Translations under genes and position numbers: made by a program
The notes under the pieces: model-generated
What the model was told of the DNA's origin: nothing
Seen by the model: only the letters and a program-made list of their open reading frames with translations
Database searches by the model: none
Shown here: one piece after another, positions 1-8,613 of the stretch
How the letters are laid out: each line of letters starts with the position of its first letter
Numbering within the stretch: position 1 is the first letter of the stretch
Assembly (NCBI GenBank): GCA_027010905.1
Contig: JALVBA010000064.1
Span: forward strand, 1-12,575
Direction: 5' to 3'
Source of the DNA: Marinilabiliaceae bacterium
GTDB taxonomy: Bacteria; Bacteroidota; Bacteroidia; Bacteroidales; Marinilabiliaceae
DNA: 12,575 nucleotides

Positions 1-176
1 TTATATGTGTTTTTAACGAACTATTGTCTTATATATCAACACGTTAAATGCTAAAATGATCTTTTTCACGTTCGACTATTTATAATACCTACTATTTGAA
101 TAATAAATCCGTTTTTTTTCATTTTGTTAATTCTTTTATTTTAATTCTTAGATACAACTTTAAAATGTGCCAATAT

Positions 177-1277
177 TCATTTTTGTTTCCACTTTACCGG
201 AAATACCACTCCGTAAAAAGATACAAAAATCATATATAGTGGATATGTTAACTGCATTAGAATAAAGCTGCCCGGTGTTGTTTTGGTATCGAAAAAACTA
301 AATCCTGAACTGATTAATGAGTAGTCGGTAATGGTTTTTATGGTGAAGAGCGTAAGCCATAGCAACATGAATATCTGGTTTGTTAATCCTGTAATTAACA
401 GTATCAACTGAAAGAGATTAACCAAAAAGAAAAGTAGCGATATAAGTATGATAGAGATATCGCTGTAACCTCCCACTTTTGATATCCATCTTGCCCGTTG
501 TTGGAGAAATTGATTAACGGTTTCAGGCCCGGGAGTTTGTGCAATTACCTCTTTTGATTTCAGATATTTTATATCTCTGCCTTTTCGTCTATTCCACTCA
601 AGCATAAACATATCTTCCCCTGATGCGTACTTCTCATTCAACTTAATAATCTCATCTACCTTTCTAAAGGCGAGGTTTGCTCCGTTGCAAAGAATTGGAT
701 TGCACGATAGTGCTGCTCCGGCTCCTACCATCTGGAGTGCCAAAAAATCTGAACTCTGGAACTGTTGCCAGAAGGAGTCTCCCCCGGTCATTCTCACAGG
801 CATGATAATCATGTCGGGGGTGTGTTTTATGTAGAATGAGGATATGGTTTTCAACCAGTGAAGAGAGTGTGTGCAGTCGGCATCTGTAGTAACAATCAAT
901 CCCTCTTTAACCCGGTTAATGCCTGTTGTCAAAGCTGTTTTTTTCCCGAAACCATTACTGTTATGTATTTCGTAATTTATGCGGCCTTTGCAAAGTCTGT
1001 TAATGATGTTAGCACTGTTGTCGGTAGAGCAGTCGTTAACAAATAGCACTCTCCAGCTCTCACTGTTTAATGACTGCCGCAGAAGAGATTCAATAAGTTT
1101 GCGAATATTTTTTTCTTCGTTGTAAAAAGGAACTATTACTGTGATTAGAATTTCAGAATCACTTTTAGGAAAGGAGAAATCCGGAGTGCTATTCCACAAC
1201 CGGATATATTTTGACAAAATAAAAATATAAACCAATAACAGAGAGAATGCTAAAATATACACTACGGTGATTGTCAT
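177..1277 (-). CDS. Membrane-anchored family 2 glycosyltransferase
   Basis: Likely transfers a sugar from a nucleotide-sugar donor to a lipid or glycan acceptor at the cytoplasmic face of the inner membrane; donor and acceptor cannot be read from the sequence. The 366-residue protein has an N-terminal membrane helix (about 4-24) and then a GT-A catalytic domain opening with the 'VIVPFYNEE' strand (47-55). Other key residues are Asp82 in 'NDCSTD', the metal-binding DAD (132-134), the 'GED' acid motif (220-222) and QQRARW (259-264), the Q-x-x-R-W signature of membrane GT2 enzymes. Three or four hydrophobic segments follow (about 271-298, 299-320, 337-360). The layout resembles cellulose-synthase-like and ceramide-glucosyltransferase-like GT2 proteins. 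It starts with ATG 47 bp downstream of the HU/SPOR gene on the same strand and is probably the last gene of that transcript. Family is sure; role is not. Confidence 0.9.
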   Translation of the reverse strand: MTITVVYILAFSLLLVYIFILSKYIRLWNSTPDFSFPKSDSEILITVIVPFYNEEKNIRKLIESLLRQSLNSESWRVLFVNDCSTDNSANIINRLCKGRINYEIHNSNGFGKKTALTTGINRVKEGLIVTTDADCTHSLHWLKTISSFYIKHTPDMIIMPVRMTGGDSFWQQFQSSDFLALQMVGAGAALSCNPILCNGANLAFRKVDEIIKLNEKYASGEDMFMLEWNRRKGRDIKYLKSKEVIAQTPGPETVNQFLQQRARWISKVGGYSDISIILISLLFFLVNLFQLILLITGLTNQIFMLLWLTLFTIKTITDYSLISSGFSFFDTKTTPGSFILMQLTYPLYMIFVSFYGVVFPVKWKQK

Positions 1278-1324
1278 TCAAAAAACTCTATGTTACAAAA
1301 GGTGAGTTTTTGCGCAATATTCTG

Positions 1325-2374
1325 CTACTTAACAGTCAGAATCCAGCTCTCAAGTTTGTACTGAGCTAACATCTCCTCCTGCCGTGCCATAGCCTTTGTT
1401 AATGACGAGAATGACTCAATTCCTACAAGGTACATTCCATTACGGGGTATTACATCGGGTGATGAAAAGCCTTTATTTCTCATCAACTCAACATACTTAT
1501 TGGCATTTTTCTCCTCTTTGAAACTGCCGGTTACAATGAAATGCCTTCGTGATTTAATTGTTGTTTTTTTCACTGCCTGAGTGATAGTCTCTGCCGTAAC
1601 ACTTTTTTTCTCAACAGTACTTTCAGGTCCGGCAACAATACCACCGTCAGTGGTTTTATTTCCCGGCTTAGGTATTGGTTTGGCTTTTACAACCTCCTGC
1701 TTAGCTTTTACCGGAGCTACCTCAGTAGGGTTGTTAAAAAAGAAGTAGTATATTCCGAATCCGATAATAGGAATCAGGATAAAGAGTACCACAAAAAGTG
1801 CCATTCTCTCTTTCTCTTTCTCCTTCTTTTGAGGGTCTTTGTGAGCTTTTGTTTTTACGTGTTTTTCTGTTGATTCTATTTTAGGTTCGTCAGACGGAGG
1901 TGTAATTTCAGTTGCCGCTAGGGGTGCAACTACAGTAGGCACGTCACGCTGCTCTTCGGGTTGTCCTACAGTCTCCTCTTCTGAGGTTGATGTTTCAATG
2001 TCCAGTAGTTCGTCACTCTCTGTATCTTCCACAGGCTCGTTCAAGAAAGTTTTGTTGAGATCTTCACCCTGAGTAAATCGTAATATTCCGGTTGAATCTT
2101 TTGTAAATACTCCTAAATCCCTAAGCTCATAGGTGCCTGTAGTATCAAGTGTTTTGTTTATTTTCTCAACGAATTTATTTATGCGGTCAGTTGCCTCTAG
2201 TTTGTCAACATCCTCCTTGTTCATCACATGTTCAACAAGCAGTCCGTCATTAAAGCTTAAGAAGTTGTTAAAAAGAATGGTAAAACCTTTCTCTTTTGCA
2301 ACAATGAACGCTCCGAAATTAGGAATGATTACTCTGTTATTACTCCTAATCAATTCCAAAATATATTGCTCCAT
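1325..2374 (-). CDS. HU-like (CCDC81-type) / transmembrane / SPOR domain protein
   Basis: A 349-residue protein in three parts. Residues 1-110 look like the HU-type domain of Bacteroidota, related to eukaryotic CCDC81: 'LIRSNNRVIIPNFGAFIV' near the start and 'LRDLGVFTKD' around 84-93 match the 'PGFGAF'/'LPGLGTF' pattern of the HU/IHF superfamily. A long acidic, then Lys-rich linker (111-190) leads to a single membrane helix (191-213), and a second Pro/Lys/Thr-rich linker follows. Residues about 277-348 form a SPOR domain ('HFIVTGSFKEEKNANKYVELM', then 'MYLVGIESFSS'). SPOR domains bind denuded septal peptidoglycan glycans. The Lys/Arg block just before the helix (182-190) favours a cytoplasmic N-terminus and periplasmic SPOR, so the protein could link something inside the cell to the division site. 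It lies 114 bp after the flippase-like gene and 47 bp before the glycosyltransferase. Domain calls are by eye; DNA binding is not shown. Confidence 0.85.
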   Translation of the reverse strand: MEQYILELIRSNNRVIIPNFGAFIVAKEKGFTILFNNFLSFNDGLLVEHVMNKEDVDKLEATDRINKFVEKINKTLDTTGTYELRDLGVFTKDSTGILRFTQGEDLNKTFLNEPVEDTESDELLDIETSTSEEETVGQPEEQRDVPTVVAPLAATEITPPSDEPKIESTEKHVKTKAHKDPQKKEKEKERMALFVVLFILIPIIGFGIYYFFFNNPTEVAPVKAKQEVVKAKPIPKPGNKTTDGGIVAGPESTVEKKSVTAETITQAVKKTTIKSRRHFIVTGSFKEEKNANKYVELMRNKGFSSPDVIPRNGMYLVGIESFSSLTKAMARQEEMLAQYKLESWILTVK

Positions 2375-2488
2375 ATCAATTGATGCTTAAGGTTAAAATT
2401 GGTTTTTAAAGATAATGAGAATAATTATAAAATGTAAAGTTTATTACAAGCTTTTCGCTTAATGGCTGTTTTTTTGCCTTTATTAAGG

Positions 2489-3427
2489 CTATTTACGAGA
2501 TGTAAGCAATAAACTTCCCCACAAAACAGGTATTGCAACATTTAAAAACCAAAGAAAGAAGATGGCAGATAAAATAGCTCCTGTGTTATCAGAAATTACA
2601 CTAAAGATAAATATACCTACTGAGCCTCTTATTCCCAAATCAAACAAAAACATGGCAGGAATTAGTGTTATGGCTGCAAAATAGAGTGGCGACAGGAGTA
2701 AAAGATCTACTCCCAAGTCTGACACGTTGAAGAATATAAACCAAATGTAGAGCTGAAAATTGTAGACCACAACTCTTAATATGGTGTAGAGTAGCAGAAT
2801 AAGAAAATTTTTTGGTCTGAAGCTGTTGAACAGTCTGGGTTTTAAAGCCCATCGGGTATTTCGGACTTGTTTTTTTATCTGTTTGAAAAAATAGTAGAGT
2901 ATAACATAATTAAAACCAAGTGAGCCAGCAGCGATAATAATGTAAGAATACCACGATAAATCAATTGCAAAAGGTAGATTTATCAATCCGGCTGACAGAG
3001 CAAAAGGTAAAACCGTTGAAGCCATAAGAAACAGAACAGCACTATTTAAGTAGCTGCCCCAAACAGAGACTAAAATGCCCGAGGCTCTCTCCTCCTTTTC
3101 TAGTAGTATAATTTTTCCTCCTGGTTCACCGGCTTTCAGGGGAGTAATGCTCCCGGTAGTAAACCCGGTGATAACCATTTTCAGAGCATCAATGAAATTT
3201 GCTTTTGTGAAGGAGTTCAGCAGAGTTTGCCATCGCAAAGACTCCAAGCCAATATTTAATGTCCATAAAGCAACCTGAATAATTATTAGTATGCCCCAAC
3301 TGTTGGTTATTAACTTTTTATCTATGGTGTCCCACTGTTCAAAGGATATCAGCTTTTCCCCCACGTAGTAAAAAGCCGTAAGTGATATGGCCAAATAGGG
3401 TATTCGATACCACTTTTCACTCTTCAT
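2489..3427 (-). CDS. Flippase-like integral membrane protein (lysylphosphatidylglycerol synthase TM-region family), diverged copy
   Basis: A 312-residue protein with about seven or eight hydrophobic segments, no signal peptide and no soluble domain. It shares with its upstream neighbour the layout of the lysylphosphatidylglycerol synthase TM region (UPF0104/YbhN-like, 'flippase-like') family: an acidic/Arg-Trp motif at the end of an early helix ('LESLRW', 61-66), a Gly-Glu motif in a polar loop ('TPLKAGEPGGK', 95-105) and a late Gly-rich polar-in-membrane segment ('FDLGIRGSVG', 262-271). There is no C-terminal aminoacyl-lipid synthetase domain, so it should not itself make lysyl-lipids; a role in lipid or lipid-linked sugar movement is inferred from the family. 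Its ATG lies inside the end of the upstream gene (11-bp overlap), which suggests translational coupling. A small hairpin (2476-2489) overlaps the stop codon but lacks a T tract on this strand. Confidence 0.75.
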   Translation of the reverse strand: MKSEKWYRIPYLAISLTAFYYVGEKLISFEQWDTIDKKLITNSWGILIIIQVALWTLNIGLESLRWQTLLNSFTKANFIDALKMVITGFTTGSITPLKAGEPGGKIILLEKEERASGILVSVWGSYLNSAVLFLMASTVLPFALSAGLINLPFAIDLSWYSYIIIAAGSLGFNYVILYYFFKQIKKQVRNTRWALKPRLFNSFRPKNFLILLLYTILRVVVYNFQLYIWFIFFNVSDLGVDLLLLSPLYFAAITLIPAMFLFDLGIRGSVGIFIFSVISDNTGAILSAIFFLWFLNVAIPVLWGSLLLTSRK

Positions 3428-4412
3428 CTATATTTTTATCGCGATTGGTAAGCGGAAGAATAATAAAGGCCAGAAGTCCCATTATAATAATCATCAGTGT
3501 TTGTGCTCCATGAACAACCAAAGCAAAAACTGCGGACATCTCTTTGTCAACATCAAATAGCACCAGTGTGGCAATCACCATTGCATGCCATGTTCCTAAC
3601 CCGCCCTGAACAGGAACAAGCATGCCCAAACTACCGGTTAAAAGGATAGTAAATCCGGCCAATACTCCCAGATGGCTTGTTGCGTTGAAGCTAAAGAAAC
3701 AGACATAAACCATGGCAAAATACATTATCCACATAAATATTGTATAAAACCAAAATAGTGGGACATTATTGACTTTGCGTATGGAGGAGAAGCCATCCTT
3801 AAATTTTGACCACAGAACCGAGAACTCGCGGAAAATCTTTATGGAGTGTCTGTTTCGCCTGATTATATATATCAGTACAGCAATTGAAAAAATTACGATG
3901 TAAGTAACTGGAGAGAGAAAAGCCCCTTTCATCTTTTCTACATCCACATTGCCACTTAAAAACTCACTTAGTAACTCAAATTGTAGAGTTAAAACTACTA
4001 CAAAAATAAACAACAGCATCAGAACGTCAAACAGTCGTTCAACCACAACGGTGCCAATCACCTTTGTAAATGACATGTTTTCGTATTTACTTATAACACC
4101 ACATTTGGATATTTCACCCATGCGGGGAACAAGCAGATTAATAAAATATCCCGTCATAACAGCCCAAAAAGAGTTGTTGAGACTAGTTTTTCCTCCTGTT
4201 GCTGCAAGAAGTTGTTGCCAACGAGCTGCCCTGCTTAAATGACTTAGAATGCCAAACGCTATCGAAAGTAAAATCCAATAGTAGTTGGTGTCATTAGCAA
4301 GAATATTTAAAATGTGTGATAATTTCTGATCTCTAAATAACCACCATACAATAGATATACCCAATGCAGGGAGGAGAATGAATTGTATGATTTTTCTAAG
4401 CCACTGTTTCAA
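3417..4412 (-). CDS. Flippase-like integral membrane protein (lysylphosphatidylglycerol synthase TM-region family)
   Basis: A 331-residue polytopic inner-membrane protein with about eight hydrophobic segments, matching the UPF0104/YbhN-like 'flippase-like' family. Visible family marks are 'SRAARW' (60-65) closing the second helix, 'NLLVPRMGEISK' (92-103) with the conserved Arg-x-Gly-Glu, 'VERLFD' (124-129) starting a long helix, and 'PVQGGLGTWHA' (267-277). The soluble synthetase half of MprF-type proteins is absent, as in most Bacteroidota members. The likely job is handling of a lipid or polyprenyl-linked substrate in the envelope; the substrate is unknown. The frame opens with TTG (4410-4412): the nearest in-frame stop upstream has no ATG after it, and the membrane helix begins at once, so no internal Met would serve. 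It is first of a four-gene leftward series and divergent from rsmA; I see no convincing promoter in the 132-bp gap. Confidence 0.85.
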   Translation of the reverse strand: MKQWLRKIIQFILLPALGISIVWWLFRDQKLSHILNILANDTNYYWILLSIAFGILSHLSRAARWQQLLAATGGKTSLNNSFWAVMTGYFINLLVPRMGEISKCGVISKYENMSFTKVIGTVVVERLFDVLMLLFIFVVVLTLQFELLSEFLSGNVDVEKMKGAFLSPVTYIVIFSIAVLIYIIRRNRHSIKIFREFSVLWSKFKDGFSSIRKVNNVPLFWFYTIFMWIMYFAMVYVCFFSFNATSHLGVLAGFTILLTGSLGMLVPVQGGLGTWHAMVIATLVLFDVDKEMSAVFALVVHGAQTLMIIIMGLLAFIILPLTNRDKNIDEE

Positions 4413-4544
4413 ACTATAATGATTTGTAAATTTTAATTACCTTACAATCTGTTAACAACTTTTGATTGCTTACTTTTACGCTTTAAAAAATGCGGTGCAA
4501 GATAATAATTTGTTTTGACACCCAAACAATTTATCAGTTGATTC

Positions 4545-5336
4545 ATGAACAAGGTTAGAGCAAAGAAACATCTCGGACAACACTTTCTTACCGACAATAA
4601 TATTGCAGGTAGAATTGTTGATAGCTTAATAAATAACACAAAACAGGTTCTGGAGATTGGGCCGGGGATGGGTGTGTTGACAGGTTTGCTATATGAGAGG
4701 TATGCTGATTCACTGTTTCTTACTGAGATTGATGCTGAGTCAGTGGCGTACCTGACTGAACATTTTCCGGCATTGAAAGAGAATATCTCTGAAGTGGATT
4801 TTATGAAGGAGGATTTGTCGGTCAGGTTTTCGAAACCATTCTCAATAATTGGGAATCTTCCCTATAATATTTCAAGTCAGATTTTTTTTAAAACGCTTGA
4901 AAACCGCAATCTTGTTGTACAGGTGGTTTGTATGATTCAAAAAGAGGTTGCTGAGCGTATTGCTGCAAAACCGGGCTCTAAAACGTATGGTATTCTTAGT
5001 GTACTTATGCAGGCTTTTTATGATATTGAGTATCTTTTCACAGTGCATGAGCATGTTTTTTCACCTCCGCCAAAAGTTAAATCGGCGGTAATTCGGTTTC
5101 TACGCAATAATCGCAGTTCATTAACTTGTGATGAGAAGATGTTTTTCAGAGTGGTAAAGGCAACTTTTCTTCACCGGCGTAAAACGATACGAAACTCAAT
5201 AAAAGTTATTCCTTACAACAGGGAGGCACTACAGGACAGTGAGTATATGAAAATGAGACCTGAACAGTTGTCGGTTGAGGATTTTGAAAAGCTTACACTG
5301 CTTATACAAAACAATCCGCCAATAGAAAAAGAATAA
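4545..5336 (+). CDS. rsmA: 16S rRNA (adenine(1518)-N6/adenine(1519)-N6)-dimethyltransferase
   Basis: RsmA/KsgA uses four S-adenosylmethionine molecules to dimethylate two adjacent adenines in the 3'-terminal hairpin of 16S rRNA during late 30S assembly; its loss gives kasugamycin resistance. The 263 residues match the usual length. In order: N-terminal 'KKHLGQHFLTD' (7-17), the SAM-binding motif I 'EIGPGMG' (37-43), an acidic motif II ('LTEID', 59-63), the catalytic 'NLPYN' (104-108), 'FSPPPKVKSAVI' (172-183) and the C-terminal rRNA-contact segment 'RRKTIRNS' (211-218) with 'RPEQLSVEDF' (238-247). ATG at 4545 puts the first conserved block at the expected distance. It is divergent from the flippase-like gene and 26 bp upstream of mgtE, a pairing common in Bacteroidales. 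Confidence 0.97.
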   Translation: MNKVRAKKHLGQHFLTDNNIAGRIVDSLINNTKQVLEIGPGMGVLTGLLYERYADSLFLTEIDAESVAYLTEHFPALKENISEVDFMKEDLSVRFSKPFSIIGNLPYNISSQIFFKTLENRNLVVQVVCMIQKEVAERIAAKPGSKTYGILSVLMQAFYDIEYLFTVHEHVFSPPPKVKSAVIRFLRNNRSSLTCDEKMFFRVVKATFLHRRKTIRNSIKVIPYNREALQDSEYMKMRPEQLSVEDFEKLTLLIQNNPPIEKE

Positions 5337-5362
5337 TTAATTAACGGTAAAACATCTACGAT

Positions 5363-6727
5363 ATGGTGAACTTCGAACTTACTAGAGAATTTATTGACAA
5401 TCTGAAGGAGCTGATTGAAAATAAAAACAAGGAGAAGTTAGGTGAGATTATTCAGGATCTTCACCCTGCTGATATAGCTGAAATATATGATGAGTTAAAT
5501 GTTGAAGAGGCCAAATTTTTATATTTTCTTTTGGATGATGACAAGGCCGCTGATGTTATTACTGAGCTGGAAGATGATGACCGGCAGAAGTTTCTGAAGA
5601 GCTTGCCTTCGGAAGTGATAGCAAAGCGTTTTATCAACAACATGGATTCGGACGATGCAGCTGATATTATAGGTGATTTTGATGATGACCGTAAGCAGGA
5701 GGTGCTGTCACACATGGAAGATGTTAACAGTGCAGGCAACATTGTTGATCTTCTGAATTATGAGGAGGGTACTGCCGGTAGTTTGATGGCCAAAGAGCTT
5801 ATACTTGTGAAAGAGAACTGGGATATTCCTACCTGTTTACGGAGTATGAGAAAGCAGGCGAGTGAGGTGGATGATGTTTATTATGTTTATGTTATTGATG
5901 ATGATGACGTCCTGAAAGGAACTCTCTCTCTGAAGAGGTTGCTACTTAGCTCTCCTAAAGCCATAATAAAAGAGATATATAATTCTGATGTGATATCAGT
6001 AGTTTCTGATGTTAAATCGGAGGAGGTAAGTAGTATAATGGAGAAGTATGACCTGGTAGCTCTGCCGGTTGTTGACCACTTGGGGCGATTGTTGGGAAGA
6101 ATCACTATTGATGATGTTGTAGATGTGATTCGTGAAGAGGCCGAAAAGGATTACCAGTTGGCATCAGGTATCACCGAGGATGTTGAGGCATCCGATGGTG
6201 TATGGCGTCTTACCAGGGCTCGCTTTCCGTGGTTGGCAATAGGACTTGCCGGAGGTATTTTAGGCTCACGTGTTGTGAATGGTTTTATGGGTAATCTGGG
6301 TGACCACCCGCAAATGGCAATATTTATGCCTCTTATTGCTGCCATGGGTGGTAATGTGGGTATTCAGTCTTCAGCCATTGTTGTACAATCGCTTGCCAGT
6401 GGGGATATGGGTATCGACACTCCATGGGTAAAACTTCTTAAAGAGTTTTCAATTGCTATTTTTAATGCAACCATACTGTCACTTCTTATTTTCACCTATA
6501 ACTATCTGATAGGTTCCGACATGGCACTCACCTTTACTGTGGCTGTCGCAATGTTTTCGGTTGTTATTTTTGCTTCCTTATTTGGAACATTTATTCCGTT
6601 GTTGCTGGATAAGATTAAGATAGACCCTGCTGTTGCTACAGGCCCGTTTATAACTACGCTCAACGATATTGTAGGAATGTTTATATATTTAAGTATTGCT
6701 GTTTACTTCTTTAGCAAAATAGGGTAG
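5363..6727 (+). CDS. mgtE: MgtE-type magnesium channel/transporter
   Basis: Mg2+-gated inner-membrane channel for magnesium uptake (it may also pass Co2+). The 454 residues match the family. The N-terminal superhelical Mg-sensing domain (about 30-135) carries the repeats typical of the family ('LHPADIAEIYDEL', 'DDAADIIGDFDDD') and is very rich in Asp/Glu, as expected of a regulatory Mg2+ site. 'EEGTAGSLM' leads into two CBS domains (about 140-260, the second with 'ALPVVDHLGRLLGRITIDDVVD'). The membrane domain (about 280-452) has five helices, 'MGGNVGIQSSAIVVQSLASG' and the pore-lining 'DPAVATGPFITTLNDIVG', whose Asp at about 435 corresponds to the conserved pore aspartate. It sits 26 bp after rsmA and is probably co-transcribed with it. 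No M-box Mg2+ riboswitch fits in that gap, so control is probably by protein gating. Confidence 0.96.
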   Translation: MVNFELTREFIDNLKELIENKNKEKLGEIIQDLHPADIAEIYDELNVEEAKFLYFLLDDDKAADVITELEDDDRQKFLKSLPSEVIAKRFINNMDSDDAADIIGDFDDDRKQEVLSHMEDVNSAGNIVDLLNYEEGTAGSLMAKELILVKENWDIPTCLRSMRKQASEVDDVYYVYVIDDDDVLKGTLSLKRLLLSSPKAIIKEIYNSDVISVVSDVKSEEVSSIMEKYDLVALPVVDHLGRLLGRITIDDVVDVIREEAEKDYQLASGITEDVEASDGVWRLTRARFPWLAIGLAGGILGSRVVNGFMGNLGDHPQMAIFMPLIAAMGGNVGIQSSAIVVQSLASGDMGIDTPWVKLLKEFSIAIFNATILSLLIFTYNYLIGSDMALTFTVAVAMFSVVIFASLFGTFIPLLLDKIKIDPAVATGPFITTLNDIVGMFIYLSIAVYFFSKIG

Positions 6728-6795
6728 AGGTTAGGGTTAAGGAATTGTCTGCTAAAATAACCAGTTAAAAAAGGTTTTACAAGAAGGTTCTGATC

Positions 6796-8613
6796 TTACG
6801 CCCCCGGAACAAACTTATGGATAGTACTTAAAAGATCTTCGTAGCTTATAGGTTTTGCAATGTAGTCGTCACATCCGGCAGCAAGTGATTTCTCTTTCTC
6901 TTCGCTTAGTGCGTAGGCTGTTTGGGCAATTACCGGAACATCTTTATTAATTTTTTTAATCTCTCTTGTGGCAGAATATCCATCCAGAAGTGGCATCTTG
7001 ATATCCATCAGTATAAGGTCAATGTTATTCACCTTTTTAAATATCTCAATAGCTTCTTTTCCGTCACGCGCCCATATTAAACTGGCATTGGAGAGTGATA
7101 GCGCAACTTCGATATACCTGAAGTTGTCCTCTTCATCTTCGGCAACAAGAAATGTTTTTCCCTCCCAGTTATACACGTGTTTTCTTTCGTAGTTCTTCTT
7201 CTTGCCGCCCTGTTTCGATTCAATCTTATGGAATGGCAGTGTAAAATAGAATGTAGTTCCTACCAATGACTCCGACTCAACCCAGATATCACCCCCCATC
7301 AACTCAACAAGGTGCTTGGCTATTGAAAGACCAATGCCTGTACCTCCATACAACCTTTCCTTATCATCATTGTACTTCGAGAAACGGTTAAAGATATCCC
7401 CCTCTTTCCCTTTAGGCAGCCCAATGCCTGTATCTTTTACATAAAATTTAACAAACTGGTCATCAAGCATTGTGTAACCAAACTCAACAAATCCACGGTC
7501 AGTGAACTTTACGGCATTACCTACCAGATTAACAAATATCTGTTTTAGTCGGTGAGCATCAGTAAGTATCTGAATGTTCTCGTCACTCACTCCCTCTTTG
7601 AGATATAGCTTAAGATTCATCAGCCCACGACGCTTAATGTCATCAAAAAATGATTCGTAAACAGTCAATAATAAGTCGTGTAGCCTGCAAGGTGCGTTCT
7701 TAATCACAAGTTGGCCACTGTCGATTTTTGAAATGTCGATTATGTCTTCAACCAAAGTGAGCAGATTCTTTCCGTTAATTTTTATAAGGTTTACAAACTC
7801 ATCTTTTTCCGAGGCGTTTATCTCGGGATGTGACAACAGGTTTGAGAATCCCAAAATAGCATTCATGGGAGTACGTATCTCATGCGACATATTAGAGAGA
7901 AATGCTGTTTTCAGATGGTCAGACTCTTCAGCCTTCTTTTTGGCCAGTGCCAGATCTTCATGCTCTCGACGTAAAAGTTTGCGTAATCGCCTCTCCTTCT
8001 CAAGGCTGAAAACCAAGCCATTTAAAAAGCTGATTAACGGAAATAGTGTAACCAGATTAACTACTAAAAATGAGATGGTAATATTGGTATAATGTTTCAG
8101 GCTGACTGAGGGAGTAGGCAGGTCGAACAGCTGAGAGTAAAATGCTATTCCAAGTGCTAAAAATGTGAGGGCATTAATGAAAATGGTTCTGATGGCTCCT
8201 TTATGACCCAACAAGATACCGCTAAGTATGGTGTATGAAAAGAGGAGTACGTATCCCATAGGAGAGATAAATGACTCGTAAAGAGAGTAAACACCAACAA
8301 GAAATATCAGAAATATAATCCATGATACGCGAAAACGGAAGGATAACGATTTAACAGAGGATGCAAAAAGGGCAGAGAGAAAAACAAAAGTTGCAAATAT
8401 GGCGTATGGATATTGTTTAGCTTCTAAAAATGTAAGACCGTAATAGATGTAAACAACTAATCCTATACTTATGATTGCCAGAGAGAAGTAGTGGAAAATG
8501 CGCTCGCGCCAATAGAGAGAACTATTGCCGGAAGACAGAACTGTAGGTCCCAGTTGCCTTCTAATAAATACGTCTAACTTTCTTAAAAATTTACTCCCTG
8601 TAGCTATTGCCAT
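6796..8613 (-). CDS. Six-TM hybrid sensor histidine kinase with C-terminal receiver
   Basis: Membrane hybrid kinase that should autophosphorylate on His and pass phosphate to its own receiver Asp. Counting from the ATG at 8611-8613 (605 residues): six hydrophobic helices (about 42-202) form an uncharacterised membrane sensor with little periplasmic sequence. A charged coiled coil (203-236) leads to the HisKA H-box 'SHEIRTP' with His244. The HATPase domain has the N-box 'NLVGNAVKFT' (Asn366), 'DTGIG' (394-398) and 'GGTGIGLSI' (423-431). After a basic linker comes a receiver domain with acidic pair Glu492/Asp493, phospho-acceptor Asp537 ('LILMDIKMP'), Thr565 and Lys587 ('IAKP'). There is no Hpt or DNA-binding output, so a separate phosphotransfer partner is implied; none is adjacent. 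The frame also opens 14 codons earlier at a TTG (8653-8655), which would add 'MEISEHTICSYLDY'; I prefer the ATG. It is convergent with mgtE (68-bp gap). Confidence 0.92.
   Translation of the reverse strand: MAIATGSKFLRKLDVFIRRQLGPTVLSSGNSSLYWRERIFHYFSLAIISIGLVVYIYYGLTFLEAKQYPYAIFATFVFLSALFASSVKSLSFRFRVSWIIFLIFLVGVYSLYESFISPMGYVLLFSYTILSGILLGHKGAIRTIFINALTFLALGIAFYSQLFDLPTPSVSLKHYTNITISFLVVNLVTLFPLISFLNGLVFSLEKERRLRKLLRREHEDLALAKKKAEESDHLKTAFLSNMSHEIRTPMNAILGFSNLLSHPEINASEKDEFVNLIKINGKNLLTLVEDIIDISKIDSGQLVIKNAPCRLHDLLLTVYESFFDDIKRRGLMNLKLYLKEGVSDENIQILTDAHRLKQIFVNLVGNAVKFTDRGFVEFGYTMLDDQFVKFYVKDTGIGLPKGKEGDIFNRFSKYNDDKERLYGGTGIGLSIAKHLVELMGGDIWVESESLVGTTFYFTLPFHKIESKQGGKKKNYERKHVYNWEGKTFLVAEDEEDNFRYIEVALSLSNASLIWARDGKEAIEIFKKVNNIDLILMDIKMPLLDGYSATREIKKINKDVPVIAQTAYALSEEKEKSLAAGCDDYIAKPISYEDLLSTIHKFVPGA

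Noticed and set aside
1..176. AT-rich left edge examined for genes or terminators
   Set aside because: No open frame of note and no stem-loop with a T tract downstream of the glycosyltransferase stop; nothing could be supported.
2476..2489. Hairpin GCCTT-AATA-AAGGC at the end of the second flippase-like gene
   Set aside because: On the minus strand it is followed by an A run, not a T run, so it does not look like an intrinsic terminator for that gene, and nothing is transcribed toward it on the plus strand.
4442..4639. Minus-strand frame of 65 codons overlapping the rsmA start
   Set aside because: It overlaps the conserved N-terminus of rsmA, has a basic, low-complexity translation and no family resemblance.
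5337..5362. Possible Mg2+ riboswitch before mgtE
   Set aside because: The gap is 26 bp, far too short for an M-box, and shows no structure.
6722..6742. Telomere-like GGTTAGGGTTAAGG after the mgtE stop
   Set aside because: Only about two imperfect units, in a short convergent spacer; best taken as chance.
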